Source: Gluconobacter roseus NBRC 3990
GTDB taxonomy: Bacteria > Pseudomonadota > Alphaproteobacteria > Acetobacterales > Acetobacteraceae
Assembly: GCF_006538885.1 (NCBI RefSeq)
Contig: NZ_BJLY01000003.1
Location: 310,001-374,000 of the forward strand
Length of the DNA stretch: 64,000 nucleotides
Direction of reading: 5' to 3'
Shown here piece after piece: positions 8,817 to 19,082 of the stretch; the first letter of the stretch is position 1; each line of letters opens with the position of its first letter. The notes beneath the pieces were generated by a model. It did no database searches, had not been told where the DNA came from, and was given only the letters and a program-made list of their open reading frames with translations. A program made the translations under genes and the position numbers.

Positions 8817-9998
8817 TCAGTCCGTCACACCGGTATCCGGTCCGAACGTCTCGTAACGCAGGCGCTCGGCCGGAACGCCGGCTGACGGCAGGCCGTGCAC
8901 CATGTCACGCATGAAGCCTGTCGGACCACACAGATAGGTCGAGACTCCGCCGGGCAGCTGCTCGGCCACCCAGGCGGCAGTCGGGCGACCGTCTTTCTCC
9001 GTCAGGCGCGTGACCACCCGGATGCGTCCCGCAGAGTTGTGAGAGAGTTCCGCCAGACGCTCCGCAAACGGCGCGGTTTCGGCGGAATGGGCGATCTGCA
9101 CGACATGAACGGGCGTCGTGCCACCGGGCCGGGCCAGCGCTTCCAGCATTCCGATCATTGGCGTGATACCGATCCCGGCACAGACAAACGCCAGCGGTCC
9201 CTCGACCTTTTCCGGCAGCATGAAATTGCCGGCGGGCGGCGACAGCAGGATCTGCGTTCCCTCACATTTTCCGCTGTTCAGCCAGCCCGAAACCACGCCA
9301 TTCGAAACATGACGCACGCTGATGCGATAGTCCTTCCGGTTCGGGCTGGACGTGATGCTGTAATTGCGGCGCGTGCGTCCATGGTCCGGAATATCCAGAT
9401 CAACGCCCAGATATTGTCCCGGAACGGCACTGATGACCGGCTTGCCATCCACAGGCTCCAGTGCGAGCGACGTGACATTCGCGCATTCCGGAACAGTGCG
9501 GGCAATGCGGAACGGACGCCAGCCGGTCCAGCCGCCTTCGGCATGGGCGCTGCTGTCGTAAAGCTGATGCTCGCGGCCGATCAGGATATCCGCCAGCGCC
9601 CAGTAGGCCTTGCCCCAGGCGTCGAGGATTTCCGGCGTTGCGGCATCCCCCAGAACGGCCGAAATCGCGCCGAGCAGAGCCGTGGCGACATGCGGATAAT
9701 GTTCCGGCTGGATTTCGAGGCTCGTATGTTTCTGCGCGATCCGTTCGACCGCACCGCCCATCACACCCAGATTGTCGATGTTCTTTGCATAAGCCAGAAC
9801 GGCCATGGCCAGCGCCCGGGGCTGCGTGCCGTTGGACTGGTGCGTCGGGTCGAACATTTCCGCAATCGCGGGATCGGCCAGCAGGCGGCGGTACATTTCG
9901 GACGTGATCGTGACGCCATGGGCTTCGAGCGCCGGGATGGTCGCCTTGATGATGGCGATGGTCTCGGGCGTGAGGCTGCGGTCGGCGGAAGTGGACAT
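8817..9998 (-). CDS. hmp: Flavohemoglobin, nitric oxide dioxygenase
   Basis: Oxidises nitric oxide to nitrate with O2 and NAD(P)H (393 aa, normal length). The globin domain occupies roughly residues 1-140, with proximal-histidine context IAQKHTSLEIQPEHYPHV. A ferredoxin-reductase FAD domain follows (about 150-260, with RRNYSITS and GVVSGWLN) and then an NAD domain (about 265-393, with FVCAGIGITPMIGML and YLCGPTGFM). It is divergent from an NsrR-type regulator, and a dyad-symmetric A/T-rich site lies 14 bases upstream of its start, so nitric-oxide-responsive repression is likely. Confidence 0.96.
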   Translation of the reverse strand: MSTSADRSLTPETIAIIKATIPALEAHGVTITSEMYRRLLADPAIAEMFDPTHQSNGTQPRALAMAVLAYAKNIDNLGVMGGAVERIAQKHTSLEIQPEHYPHVATALLGAISAVLGDAATPEILDAWGKAYWALADILIGREHQLYDSSAHAEGGWTGWRPFRIARTVPECANVTSLALEPVDGKPVISAVPGQYLGVDLDIPDHGRTRRNYSITSSPNRKDYRISVRHVSNGVVSGWLNSGKCEGTQILLSPPAGNFMLPEKVEGPLAFVCAGIGITPMIGMLEALARPGGTTPVHVVQIAHSAETAPFAERLAELSHNSAGRIRVVTRLTEKDGRPTAAWVAEQLPGGVSTYLCGPTGFMRDMVHGLPSAGVPAERLRYETFGPDTGVTD

Positions 9999-10011
9999 GA
10001 GCGGTCCCCTT

Positions 10012-10036
10012 AAAGATATATCTGATATACACCTTT
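10012..10036. promoter_or_regulatory. Candidate NsrR operator at hmp
   Basis: A 25-base imperfect dyad, AAAGATATATCT-G-ATATACACCTTT, matches its own reverse complement at 8 of 12 arm positions. It lies between hmp (start 9998) and nsrR (start 10079). Known NsrR sites are AT-rich 11-1-11 dyads, and this has the same geometry. Binding is inferred from layout. Its left part AAGATATATCT recurs at the PadR promoter (32045-32055). Confidence 0.55.
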
Positions 10037-10078
10037 AGAAACGTGACCTGAGCCTGTCAATCTGGCAGAGGAGTCGTC

Positions 10079-10531
10079 ATGCGCCTGACATTGCACACCG
10101 ATTACGCCCTGCGCGTGCTGATCCACCTTGGGTCTCACACGTCACGCCGCGTCTCCATCCGCGAGATCGCGCAGGCCTATCGCATTTCCGAGAACCATCT
10201 GGTGAAGGTCGTGCACCGTCTGGGGCAGGGCGGTTTCGTCACGACCGTCCGCGGGCGCGGTGGTGGACTTGAGCTCGCGCGTCCGGCTTCAGAAATCAAC
10301 GTGGGCGCGGTCGTCCGCTTTACCGAAGACGACATGACGCTGGTGGATTGCGAGGGCCGCAACAGCACGGACGGCCGACCCTGCGTCCTGTCTCCGGCCT
10401 GCGTGCTGCGCGGCGTGCTGGGCGATGCGCTGGGCGCGTTTCTGGCGGTGCTGGACCGCTATACGCTCGCCGATCTGCTGACAGGTCGCGAGGCTGCACT
10501 TTTTGGTCTGGGCCTGCCTCACGAAAACTGA
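10079..10531 (+). CDS. nsrR: Rrf2-family nitric-oxide-sensitive repressor, NsrR-like
   Basis: Iron-sulfur winged-helix regulator (150 aa). The N-terminus MRLTLHTDYALRVLIHLG and the helix-turn-helix segment ISENHLVKVVHRLGQGGFV are those of NsrR. Three cysteines, at residues 91, 102 and 108, can ligate the cluster. In NsrR proteins I know, the first pair is about five residues apart; here ten residues separate Cys91 and Cys102, an insertion of about five. It is divergent from hmp, its expected target. Confidence 0.88.
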   Translation: MRLTLHTDYALRVLIHLGSHTSRRVSIREIAQAYRISENHLVKVVHRLGQGGFVTTVRGRGGGLELARPASEINVGAVVRFTEDDMTLVDCEGRNSTDGRPCVLSPACVLRGVLGDALGAFLAVLDRYTLADLLTGREAALFGLGLPHEN

Positions 10532-10609
10532 GATTTCCGGAATGTGAATGGACCTTCCGCGCTCCAGTGCGTCATGTCGAAAGACCGCCACAAATCCGAG
10601 GAGCCTCTC

Positions 10610-11464
10610 ATGAGCCAGCAGAACTTCCGCAGCATCCTGACCGGATCGTTCTCCACGCCCTGCGATGACAACCCAACCGTCGCCATGATCGAGGCCGCGT
10701 ACCGGCACCACGACATCGATGCCCGTTACATTAACTGCGACGTCAAAGCGGAGAACCTGAAGGACGCGGTCGCGGGTGCGCGGGCCATGGAATGGGTCGG
10801 GTTCAACTGTTCCCTGCCGCACAAGGTCGCGGTGATCGAGCATCTGGACGAACTGGCGGAGTCCGCCCGGATCATAGGTGCGGTGAACTGCGTCTCCATC
10901 CGGGACGGGCGCCTGATCGGCGACAATACGGACGGGAAGGGCTTTCTGGCGTCTCTGAAACAGGTCGCGGACCCGTCAGGGAAAAAGGTCCTGCTTCTGG
11001 GCGCGGGCGGGGCTGCGCGCGCTATTGCCGTGGAACTGGGGCTCGCGTCCGCCGCCCATATCACGGTCATGAACCGCGATCCCAAAAAAGCCGAAACCAT
11101 TGCCGCACTGGTGCGGGACAACACATCCGCCAAAGCCGACGTTCAGGCATGGGACGGCGAGGCCAGTGCGCCGGAAGACGTGGACATCCTGATCAACGCG
11201 ACTTCCATTGGTCTGGGCGATGCGGACGCTATGCCGCCGCTGAAGGTCGAAACCCTGCGCAAAGGACTGATTGTCGCCGATGTCATCCCGAACCCGCCCA
11301 GAACGCGCCTGCTGCACGAAGCAGAAGGTAGGGGCTGCACCGTGCTCGACGGGCTCGGAATGCTGGTCAATCAGGGCGTGATTGGCGTGGAGCATTGGCT
11401 GGGCAAAACGCTGGATGCCGGCGTTATGGAGCAGACCCTGAAGGATATTTTCGGCGCGGCCTGA
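10610..11464 (+). CDS. Shikimate dehydrogenase family protein, divergent N-terminus
   Basis: NAD(P)-dependent oxidoreductase (284 aa) related to AroE, which reduces 3-dehydroshikimate. The family active-site lysine is kept in GFNCSLPHK, the aspartate in GDNTDGKGF, and the cofactor loop in LLLGAGGAARA; NRDPKK after the Rossmann fold suggests NADP. The N-terminus is unusual: the serine pair that binds the substrate carboxylate in typical AroE (HSxSP) is replaced by GSFSTPCDDNP. It may be a quinate/shikimate paralogue or act on another substrate. I chose the ATG at 10610, which follows GAGGAG. It lies 78 bases after nsrR. Confidence 0.75.
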   Translation: MSQQNFRSILTGSFSTPCDDNPTVAMIEAAYRHHDIDARYINCDVKAENLKDAVAGARAMEWVGFNCSLPHKVAVIEHLDELAESARIIGAVNCVSIRDGRLIGDNTDGKGFLASLKQVADPSGKKVLLLGAGGAARAIAVELGLASAAHITVMNRDPKKAETIAALVRDNTSAKADVQAWDGEASAPEDVDILINATSIGLGDADAMPPLKVETLRKGLIVADVIPNPPRTRLLHEAEGRGCTVLDGLGMLVNQGVIGVEHWLGKTLDAGVMEQTLKDIFGAA

Positions 11465-11468
11465 CATG

Positions 11469-11507
11469 AAAAAATCCGGCGTCTCCGAAGAGAGCACCGG
11501 GTTTTTT
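11469..11507. terminator. Bidirectional terminator between the aroE-like gene and dnaJ
   Basis: AAAAAATCCGG (11469-11479) pairs with CCGGGTTTTTT (11497-11507) with one T-G wobble, and the interior adds TCTC/GAGA. The run of T serves the plus-strand gene and the run of A serves the minus-strand dnaJ. It sits exactly between two convergent stop codons. Confidence 0.88.
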
Positions 11508-11521
11508 GCAGATCTGGAAGA

Positions 11522-12664
11522 TCAGCGGCCTTCGAAGAAGTCACGGACCTTGGCGAAAAAGCCGCTGTTTTCGGGGCTGCCCTTGGCGTGGTCGTCCCCG
11601 GCTTCCTTCTCGAACTCTTCAAGAAGTTCGCGCTGCCGCTTCGTCAGATGGCTCGGCGTTTCGACCGAGACCTGGATGTACATGTCCCCACGGGCCGAGG
11701 AGCGCAGGACCGAGAAACCCCTGCCGCGCAGACGGAACGTCTCGCCGGTCTGCGTCCCAGCAGGAATACGGACCTTGCTGCGGCCACCATCCACGACCGG
11801 AACCTCGACTTCCGTACCCAGAGCCGCCTGCGTCATGCGCAGCGGAACGCGGCAGTAGATGTTCGATCCGTCGCGCTGGAAGATGTCGTGCGACAGGACG
11901 GAGATGTGAACGTACAGGTCGCCCGGCTGCACGCCTTCGCTACCGGCCTCGCCCTTGCCGGCCATGCGGATGCGGGTGCCATCCTCGACTCCGGCCGGGA
12001 TGTCGATGCTGATGGTTTCCGTCTTCGCTTCCGTGCCCGTGCCATGACAGACCTTGCACGGATTGGCGACCGTGCGCCCCGAACCATGACAGGTCGGGCA
12101 GGGACGCTCGACGAGGAAGAAGCCTTGCTGTGCGCGGACCTTGCCCGCACCATGACAGGTCGGGCAGGTGCTGCTGCCAGCCTTCGGATCGGCCGAACCC
12201 GAGCCGTGACAGGCTTCACAGGTCACGCGCGTCCGGACTTCGACGTCCTTCGTCACGCCCTTAAAGGCTTCCATCAGCGTGATCTCGACCTGAACCTGGA
12301 CATCCGCCCCGGTCCGGCGGCCACCACCGCGGCGTCCCCCCATCATGTCGCCGAACATCTGGTCGAAGATGTCACCCAGACCGCCTGCACCGGCAAAGCC
12401 ACCACCGAAGCCGCCGCCCATTCCGCCCATGCCACCTTCAAAGGCGTCATGGCCGTAGCGGTCATAGGCCGCGCGCTTCTGCTCGTCCTTCAGGACGTCA
12501 TAGGCTTCATTGATTTCCTTGAACTTCTGCTCGGCGGCATCGTCACCCGGATTACGGTCGGGATGGTAGCGCATGGCCTGTTTGCGGAAGGCTTTCTTCA
12601 GCTCGTCCTGCGAGGCCGTGCGGGAGACTTCAAGGGATTCGTAATAGTCGATTCTGGTGGCCAT
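11522..12664 (-). CDS. dnaJ: Chaperone DnaJ (Hsp40)
   Basis: Co-chaperone that stimulates DnaK ATPase and delivers unfolded clients (380 aa). The J domain (about residues 1-70) contains [10 protein letters not shown] with the essential HPD. A Gly/Phe-rich stretch follows (about 80-125), then four zinc-binding repeats [24 protein letters not shown] and CKVCHGTG (about 150-220), then the client-binding C-terminal domain. It lies downstream of dnaK on the same strand with a hairpin between the two, consistent with partial readthrough from the dnaK promoter. Confidence 0.97.
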   Translation of the reverse strand: MATRIDYYESLEVSRTASQDELKKAFRKQAMRYHPDRNPGDDAAEQKFKEINEAYDVLKDEQKRAAYDRYGHDAFEGGMGGMGGGFGGGFAGAGGLGDIFDQMFGDMMGGRRGGGRRTGADVQVQVEITLMEAFKGVTKDVEVRTRVTCEACHGSGSADPKAGSSTCPTCHGAGKVRAQQGFFLVERPCPTCHGSGRTVANPCKVCHGTGTEAKTETISIDIPAGVEDGTRIRMAGKGEAGSEGVQPGDLYVHISVLSHDIFQRDGSNIYCRVPLRMTQAALGTEVEVPVVDGGRSKVRIPAGTQTGETFRLRGRGFSVLRSSARGDMYIQVSVETPSHLTKRQRELLEEFEKEAGDDHAKGSPENSGFFAKVRDFFEGR

Positions 12665-12723
12665 GTTCGGTCCTTGGGGCGGTCCTGAAGGGCGGTCCCT
12701 GTCGAGGGCCGGAAAACAAGAAT

Positions 12724-12753
12724 GGCGCCCACCCCCTTGCGGGAACGGGCGCC
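12724..12753 (-). terminator. Intergenic hairpin between dnaK and dnaJ
   Basis: GGCGCCC (12724-12730) pairs with GGGCGCC (12747-12753), with CCCC/GGG pairing inside. On the minus strand it is followed by a T-rich run (ATTCTTGTTTT). It could act as a partial terminator or an RNA-processing site that keeps dnaJ below dnaK. Confidence 0.6.
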
Positions 12754-12807
12754 CTCGGAAAACAGGGTCAGACGGAGCGTTCAGCCCCGTCTGCGGAAGT
12801 CACCCGA

Positions 12808-14712
<1,905 letters not shown>

Positions 14713-14811
14713 ATGTTCTTGTCCTCTCAGCGGTCCGTCCCGGCCCTGTGAGGCACCGGATCGGACCCTATTGACGTATCCAGACCCTCACGGGCTGTGT
14801 TCCGACTACTG

Positions 14812-14840
14812 ATCTAGGCAAGGCCGCAAGGCGTTTCAAG
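14812..14840 (-). promoter_or_regulatory. Candidate RpoH (sigma-32) promoter of dnaK
   Basis: On the minus strand, CTTGAA (14835-14840) is followed after 17 bases by CTAGAT (14812-14817). Alphaproteobacterial heat-shock promoters have CTTG and a C(C/T)TAT-like -10 element at this spacing. The predicted start near 14805 leaves a leader of about 90 bases before the dnaK ATG. The -10 match is partial. Confidence 0.5.
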
Positions 14841-14980
14841 CACTTGCACGACACATTTCGTCGAGAATGTTCTCTTCCCGCATGCCGAAGGGGAAGATGA
14901 GTGTTTCAGATATGGCCTGCGCCCTCTAGTAAGGTTGTGCCTTCCGCTTTGCCTGCCAATGGGACAGTCTCGACACAGCC

Positions 14981-16132
14981 ATGCCGAATCATTCTTACTT
15001 TCGTGCCACGCTGCTGGCTGCCCTGGCCTGCTTCTCCGCAACCGGCCTCTCTGCCTGTGGCCCGATGGGGCCGGGCAAGCTGCGGAATGACCAGCTCGAA
15101 TATTCCCGCGCCCTGGGCGATACCCAGAAGCACGAGATGCTGCTCAATATCGTGCGGCTGCGCTATGCCGATCCCCCGACATTTCTCGATACAACGCAGG
15201 TGATTGCGGGCTACAGCGTTTCCAAGAGCGTCAGTGGCGGTTTCTATGCCTATCCGGCAACGGCGGTCGGGAATTACCTGTTTGGCACGGGAACGATGTC
15301 CCTCGGGGAAAACCCGACCTTCACCTATCAGCCGGTGACCGGCCAGCAATATGCCGAGAACGTAGTCCGGCCGATTTCGCCAACCGTTATCATGCCACTC
15401 AGCCTTGGCGGTCTGCCGATCGACACATTGCTGCGTCTGACGGCGCAGTCCATTGATGGCCTGTCCAATGTGCGCGGTCTTGGCGCGGGGCCGTTCGGGG
15501 GCGGTTCTGTCAGGTTCTATCTGCTGCTGCACGATCTGCGACAGCTCCAGATTGCCGGGGCCATGACGATCCGTATCACCAACGAAGGGACTCCGGCCCC
15601 TGACGCCAAAAAGAACGGCGGCAAATCCGATAATAACAATGCTGGTAATGGCGGCGGCGCAGAACGCTCCTATCTTGTGCTGACTTCCACGTCGGACAGC
15701 AATCTGCTGGCGATTCAGGCGGAAGTACGCCGGCTGCTGCATCTCGATCCGGGCGCAGAAGAGGCCGAGATCGTTTACGGACCCTATCCCAAGCATCCCG
15801 GCAAGCAGATCGCTATTCTCACCCGTTCCATGCTCGCGATGCTGACGCAGCTGGCCTATGAGGTCGAAGTCCCGGAAGACGACATCAAGACCGGCCGTAC
15901 GCCGCCTACAATCGGGCAGGTCGGGATTGAGAACCGCCCGGAAGTCGTGATCCATTCAGGCAAGGAAGAGCCCGACGCGCGTTATGCTGCGGTCAGCTAC
16001 AACAACACCTGGTTCTGGATCAGCGACCGGGATTTCCAGAGCAAACTGGCCTTCACCATGGTGCAGGTGCTTGCGGCTCTTGCGGCCACAAATCACACGG
16101 GTGGTGCAGTCGTGACAATTCCAGCTGGGTAA
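14981..16132 (+). CDS. Uncharacterised lipoprotein
   Basis: Exported lipoprotein (383 aa) of unknown function. A basic then hydrophobic N-terminus ends in the lipobox LSAC, giving an acylated cysteine near residue 26. The mature part begins with NDQLEYSRALGDTQKHEML and contains VRLRYADPPTFLDTTQV, a pattern I associate with conserved proteobacterial lipoproteins but cannot name. A low-complexity Asn/Gly/Lys stretch (about residues 207-225) probably links two domains. It lies upstream of sldBA, but an AT-rich promoter region separates them, so no functional link is implied. Confidence 0.8.
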   Translation: MPNHSYFRATLLAALACFSATGLSACGPMGPGKLRNDQLEYSRALGDTQKHEMLLNIVRLRYADPPTFLDTTQVIAGYSVSKSVSGGFYAYPATAVGNYLFGTGTMSLGENPTFTYQPVTGQQYAENVVRPISPTVIMPLSLGGLPIDTLLRLTAQSIDGLSNVRGLGAGPFGGGSVRFYLLLHDLRQLQIAGAMTIRITNEGTPAPDAKKNGGKSDNNNAGNGGGAERSYLVLTSTSDSNLLAIQAEVRRLLHLDPGAEEAEIVYGPYPKHPGKQIAILTRSMLAMLTQLAYEVEVPEDDIKTGRTPPTIGQVGIENRPEVVIHSGKEEPDARYAAVSYNNTWFWISDRDFQSKLAFTMVQVLAALAATNHTGGAVVTIPAG

Positions 16133-16148
16133 TAAAGATAACGCACAT

Positions 16149-16177
16149 TTGAATTTATCCAAGTGGAACTGTATTAT
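16149..16177 (+). promoter_or_regulatory. Sigma-70-type promoter of sldBA
   Basis: TTGAAT (16149-16154) and TATTAT (16172-16177) are separated by exactly 17 bases, close to the consensus TTGACA-N17-TATAAT. They lie in an AT-rich gap (16133-16282) in otherwise GC-rich DNA. The predicted start near 16184 gives a leader of about 100 bases before sldB, whose ATG is preceded by GCAGGAG. This would suit the strong constitutive expression expected for a main polyol oxidase. Confidence 0.7.
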
Positions 16178-16282
16178 CACACGGTTTTGTTAGAATAATA
16201 TTCAGCAATATTGGAAAAGAAGCGTAGCTTTCCTGAAAGTCTGGAATTACCGTCCGGGCTTTCAGTGCAGGAGCTTTCACCA

Positions 16283-16663
16283 ATGCCGAATACTTATGGC
16301 AACAGGACCCTGACGGAGTGGCTTACGCTGGTCCTTGGGGTTGTTATCGTTCTGGTGGGGCTGTTCTTCGTAATCGGCGGGGCTGACCTCGCGATGCTGG
16401 GCGGGTCCGTCTATTATGTTCTCTGTGGCATCCTGCTGGTTGCCAGCGGTGTCTTCATGGTTATGGGACGTACTCTTGGCGCATTCCTTTATCTGGGTGC
16501 GCTTGCCTACACATGGATCTGGTCACTGTGGGAAGTGGGCTTCAGCCCGGTTGATCTTCTCCCGCGTGATTTTGGCCCGACGCTGCTTGGCATCCTTGTC
16601 GCCCTCACCATCCCGGTTCTTCGCCGGATGGAAACCCGCCGTACCCTGAGGGGAGCAGTCTGA
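16283..16663 (+). CDS. sldB: Polyol (sorbitol/glycerol) dehydrogenase small membrane subunit
   Basis: Hydrophobic subunit (126 aa) that anchors the quinoprotein SldA to the cytoplasmic membrane and is needed for its activity. Four to five membrane segments are visible, for example LVLGVVIVLVGLFFVIGG and YYVLCGILLVASGVFMVMG. The fold resembles the N-terminal membrane part of glucose dehydrogenase. I chose the ATG at 16283 because it follows GCAGGAG and gives the length of known SldB; an upstream in-frame codon at 16211 has no such site. The stop overlaps the sldA start (TGATG), so the two are translationally coupled. Confidence 0.93.
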   Translation: MPNTYGNRTLTEWLTLVLGVVIVLVGLFFVIGGADLAMLGGSVYYVLCGILLVASGVFMVMGRTLGAFLYLGALAYTWIWSLWEVGFSPVDLLPRDFGPTLLGILVALTIPVLRRMETRRTLRGAV

Positions 16664-18894
16664 TGCGCAGATCCCATCTTCTTGCCACTGCTGCCTGTGC
16701 CACACTGGCCTGGGCACCGCTGGTCGCCAATGCCCAGTTTGCTCCCGCCGGGAGTGGTGGTGCACCGACATCCACCGTGCCGGGCCCCGGCAATGGCAGC
16801 AGCAGTTCCTTCGAGCCGACCGAAAACACACCGGCTGCGAAAAGCCGCTTTTCCGGCCCTTCGCCTTATGCGCCCCAGGCGCCGGGCGTGAATGCCGCCA
16901 ACCTGCCTGACATCGGATCCATGGATCCGAACGACGTCCCGCAGATGGTTCCGCAGCAGAGTGCCAACCCCGCAGCAGGTGACTGGGCGGCCTACGGCCA
17001 TGACGATAGCCAGATGCGCTATTCGCCCCTGTCTGAAATTACGCCGCAGAACGCCGATCAGCTCAAGGTCGCTTTCGTCTATCACACGGGCAGCCATCCC
17101 CGTCCGGGCCAGACGAACAAATGGGCCGCTGAAACCACGCCGATCAAGGTGGGTGACGGCCTCTACATGTGTTCGGCGCAGAACGACATCATGAAGCTCG
17201 ACCCGACCACGGGCAAAGAGATCTGGCGCCACAACATCAACGAGAAATACGAAGCCATTCCCTACACCGCAGCGTGTAAGGGCGTGACGTACTTCACGTC
17301 GTCGCAGGTGCCGGAAGGCCAGCCCTGCCATAACCGGATCCTCGAAGGCACGCTCGATATGCGTCTGATCGCCGTTGATGCGGCGACCGGCAATCTGTGC
17401 CCGAACTTCGGTAATGGCGGTCAGGTCAACCTGATGCAGGGTATGGGCGAGTCCGTCCCAGGCTTCGTTTCCATGACGACGCCGCCGCCGATCGTAAACG
17501 GTGTGGTCGTGGTCAACCATGAGGTTCTGGACGGTCAGCGCCGCTGGGCTCCGTCGGGTGTCATCCGTGGTTATGACGCCGAAAGCGGCAAGTTCCTGTG
17601 GGCCTGGGACGTGAACCGCCCCGACGATCACAGCCAGCCAACCGGCAACAACCATTACAGCCGTGGTACGCCGAACTCCTGGGCCGCCATGACCGGTGAC
17701 AATGCTCTGGGTCTCGTTTACGTCCCGACCGGCAACTCTGCTTCCGACTATTACAGCGCCCTGCGCAGTGATGCGGAAAACAAGGTTTCCTCCGCAGTCG
17801 TCGCGCTTGACGTGAAGACGGGTTCTCCGCGCTGGGTCTTCCAGACCGTCCATAAGGACGTCTGGGACTATGACATCGGCTCGCAGGCAACGCTCATGGA
17901 CATGCCCGGCCCGGATGGTCAGCCTGTTCCTGCACTCATCATGCCAACCAAGCGTGGCCAGACCTTCGTGCTCGACCGTCGTGACGGCAAGCCCATCTTG
18001 CCGGTCGAGGAGCGTCCTGCTCCGTCACCGGGGGTGATCCCGGGTGATCCGCGTTCGCCGACACAGCCCTGGTCCACGGGTTTCCCGGCCCTGCGCGTGC
18101 CGGACCTGAAGGAAAAGGACATGTGGGGCATGTCCCCCATCGACCAGCTCTTCTGCCGCATCAAGTTCCGCCGTGCGAACTATGTGGGTGAGTTCACGCC
18201 GCCGAGCGTCGACAAGCCCTGGATCGAATATCCGGGCTATAACGGCGGTAGCGACTGGGGCTCCATGTCCTATGACCCGCAGAGCGGCATTCTGATTGCG
18301 AACTGGAACATCACTCCGATGTACGACCAGCTCGTGACCCGCAAGAAGGCTGACCAGCTTGGCCTGATGCCGGTCGACGATCCGAACTACAAGCCGGGTG
18401 GTGGCGGAGCCGAAGGTAACGGCGCCATGGACGGCACGCCTTACGGTATCGTCGTGACCCCGTTCTGGGATCAGTACACCGGCATGATGTGCAACCGCCC
18501 GCCCTATGGCATGATCACGGCCATCGACATGAAGCACGGTCAGAAGGTGCTGTGGCAGCATCCGCTGGGAACGGCCCGTGCCAACGGTCCGTGGGGTCTG
18601 CCGACCGGTCTTCCCTGGGAAATCGGCACACCAAACAATGGTGGTTCGGTCGTGACGGCCGGTGGTCTGGTGTTCATCGCAGCGGCTACGGATAATCAGA
18701 TCCGTGCCATCGACGAACACACCGGCAAGGTGGTCTGGAGCGCGGTCCTGCCGGGCGGTGGTCAGGCCAACCCGATGACCTATGAAGCCAATGGTCATCA
18801 GTACGTTGCTATCATGGCAGGTGGTCATCACTTCATGATGACGCCGGTCAGCGATCAGCTGGTGGTTTACGCACTGCCTGATCACAAGGGCTGA
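16663..18894 (+). CDS. sldA: PQQ-dependent major polyol dehydrogenase, catalytic subunit
   Basis: Periplasmic quinoprotein (743 aa) that oxidises D-sorbitol to L-sorbose, glycerol to dihydroxyacetone and related polyols, passing electrons to ubiquinone through SldB. The first 24 residues form a signal peptide ending in VANA. A proline-rich linker follows, then the beta-propeller with its first blade at GDWAAYGHDDSQMRYSPL. Later blade motifs include WVFQTVHKDVWDYDIG and PWGLPTGLPWEIGTPNNGG, typical of the PQQ-binding superbarrel. It lacks the membrane domain of glucose dehydrogenase, which SldB supplies. The order sldB-sldA is as in Gluconobacter. Confidence 0.95.
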   Translation: MRRSHLLATAACATLAWAPLVANAQFAPAGSGGAPTSTVPGPGNGSSSSFEPTENTPAAKSRFSGPSPYAPQAPGVNAANLPDIGSMDPNDVPQMVPQQSANPAAGDWAAYGHDDSQMRYSPLSEITPQNADQLKVAFVYHTGSHPRPGQTNKWAAETTPIKVGDGLYMCSAQNDIMKLDPTTGKEIWRHNINEKYEAIPYTAACKGVTYFTSSQVPEGQPCHNRILEGTLDMRLIAVDAATGNLCPNFGNGGQVNLMQGMGESVPGFVSMTTPPPIVNGVVVVNHEVLDGQRRWAPSGVIRGYDAESGKFLWAWDVNRPDDHSQPTGNNHYSRGTPNSWAAMTGDNALGLVYVPTGNSASDYYSALRSDAENKVSSAVVALDVKTGSPRWVFQTVHKDVWDYDIGSQATLMDMPGPDGQPVPALIMPTKRGQTFVLDRRDGKPILPVEERPAPSPGVIPGDPRSPTQPWSTGFPALRVPDLKEKDMWGMSPIDQLFCRIKFRRANYVGEFTPPSVDKPWIEYPGYNGGSDWGSMSYDPQSGILIANWNITPMYDQLVTRKKADQLGLMPVDDPNYKPGGGGAEGNGAMDGTPYGIVVTPFWDQYTGMMCNRPPYGMITAIDMKHGQKVLWQHPLGTARANGPWGLPTGLPWEIGTPNNGGSVVTAGGLVFIAAATDNQIRAIDEHTGKVVWSAVLPGGGQANPMTYEANGHQYVAIMAGGHHFMMTPVSDQLVVYALPDHKG

Positions 18895-18925
18895 TAAAGC
18901 GGGGGCTGAGGCCTCCGGATGATGG

Positions 18926-18969
18926 AAGGGGTGGTTTTCGTGCCGGAAATGGCACGGAGACCGCCCCTT
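18926..18969 (+). terminator. Terminator after sldA
   Basis: An extended hairpin pairs AAGGGG (18926-18931) with CCCCTT (18964-18969), continuing with GGT/ACC and CGTGCC/GGCACG toward a GGAAAT loop. The T-run after it is short and interrupted. It lies 32 bases after the sldA stop. The rest of 18895-19082 holds no gene that I can see. Confidence 0.75.
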
Positions 18970-19082
18970 TGTCGTTTCCGGAGCCGTTTTTTCCATTTTT
19001 CGGGTGGGAAGCGCTTCCAGACCCGGCTACAGGCTGTTTTCGTTCACAGAGTTCTTCCCGGAACAGGCCACCTCCGACTGTC

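Noticed and set aside
16507-17853. Minus-strand frame of 448 codons opposite sldBA
   Set aside because: No motif, low complexity of His/Arg/Gly, fully antisense to a well-supported gene.
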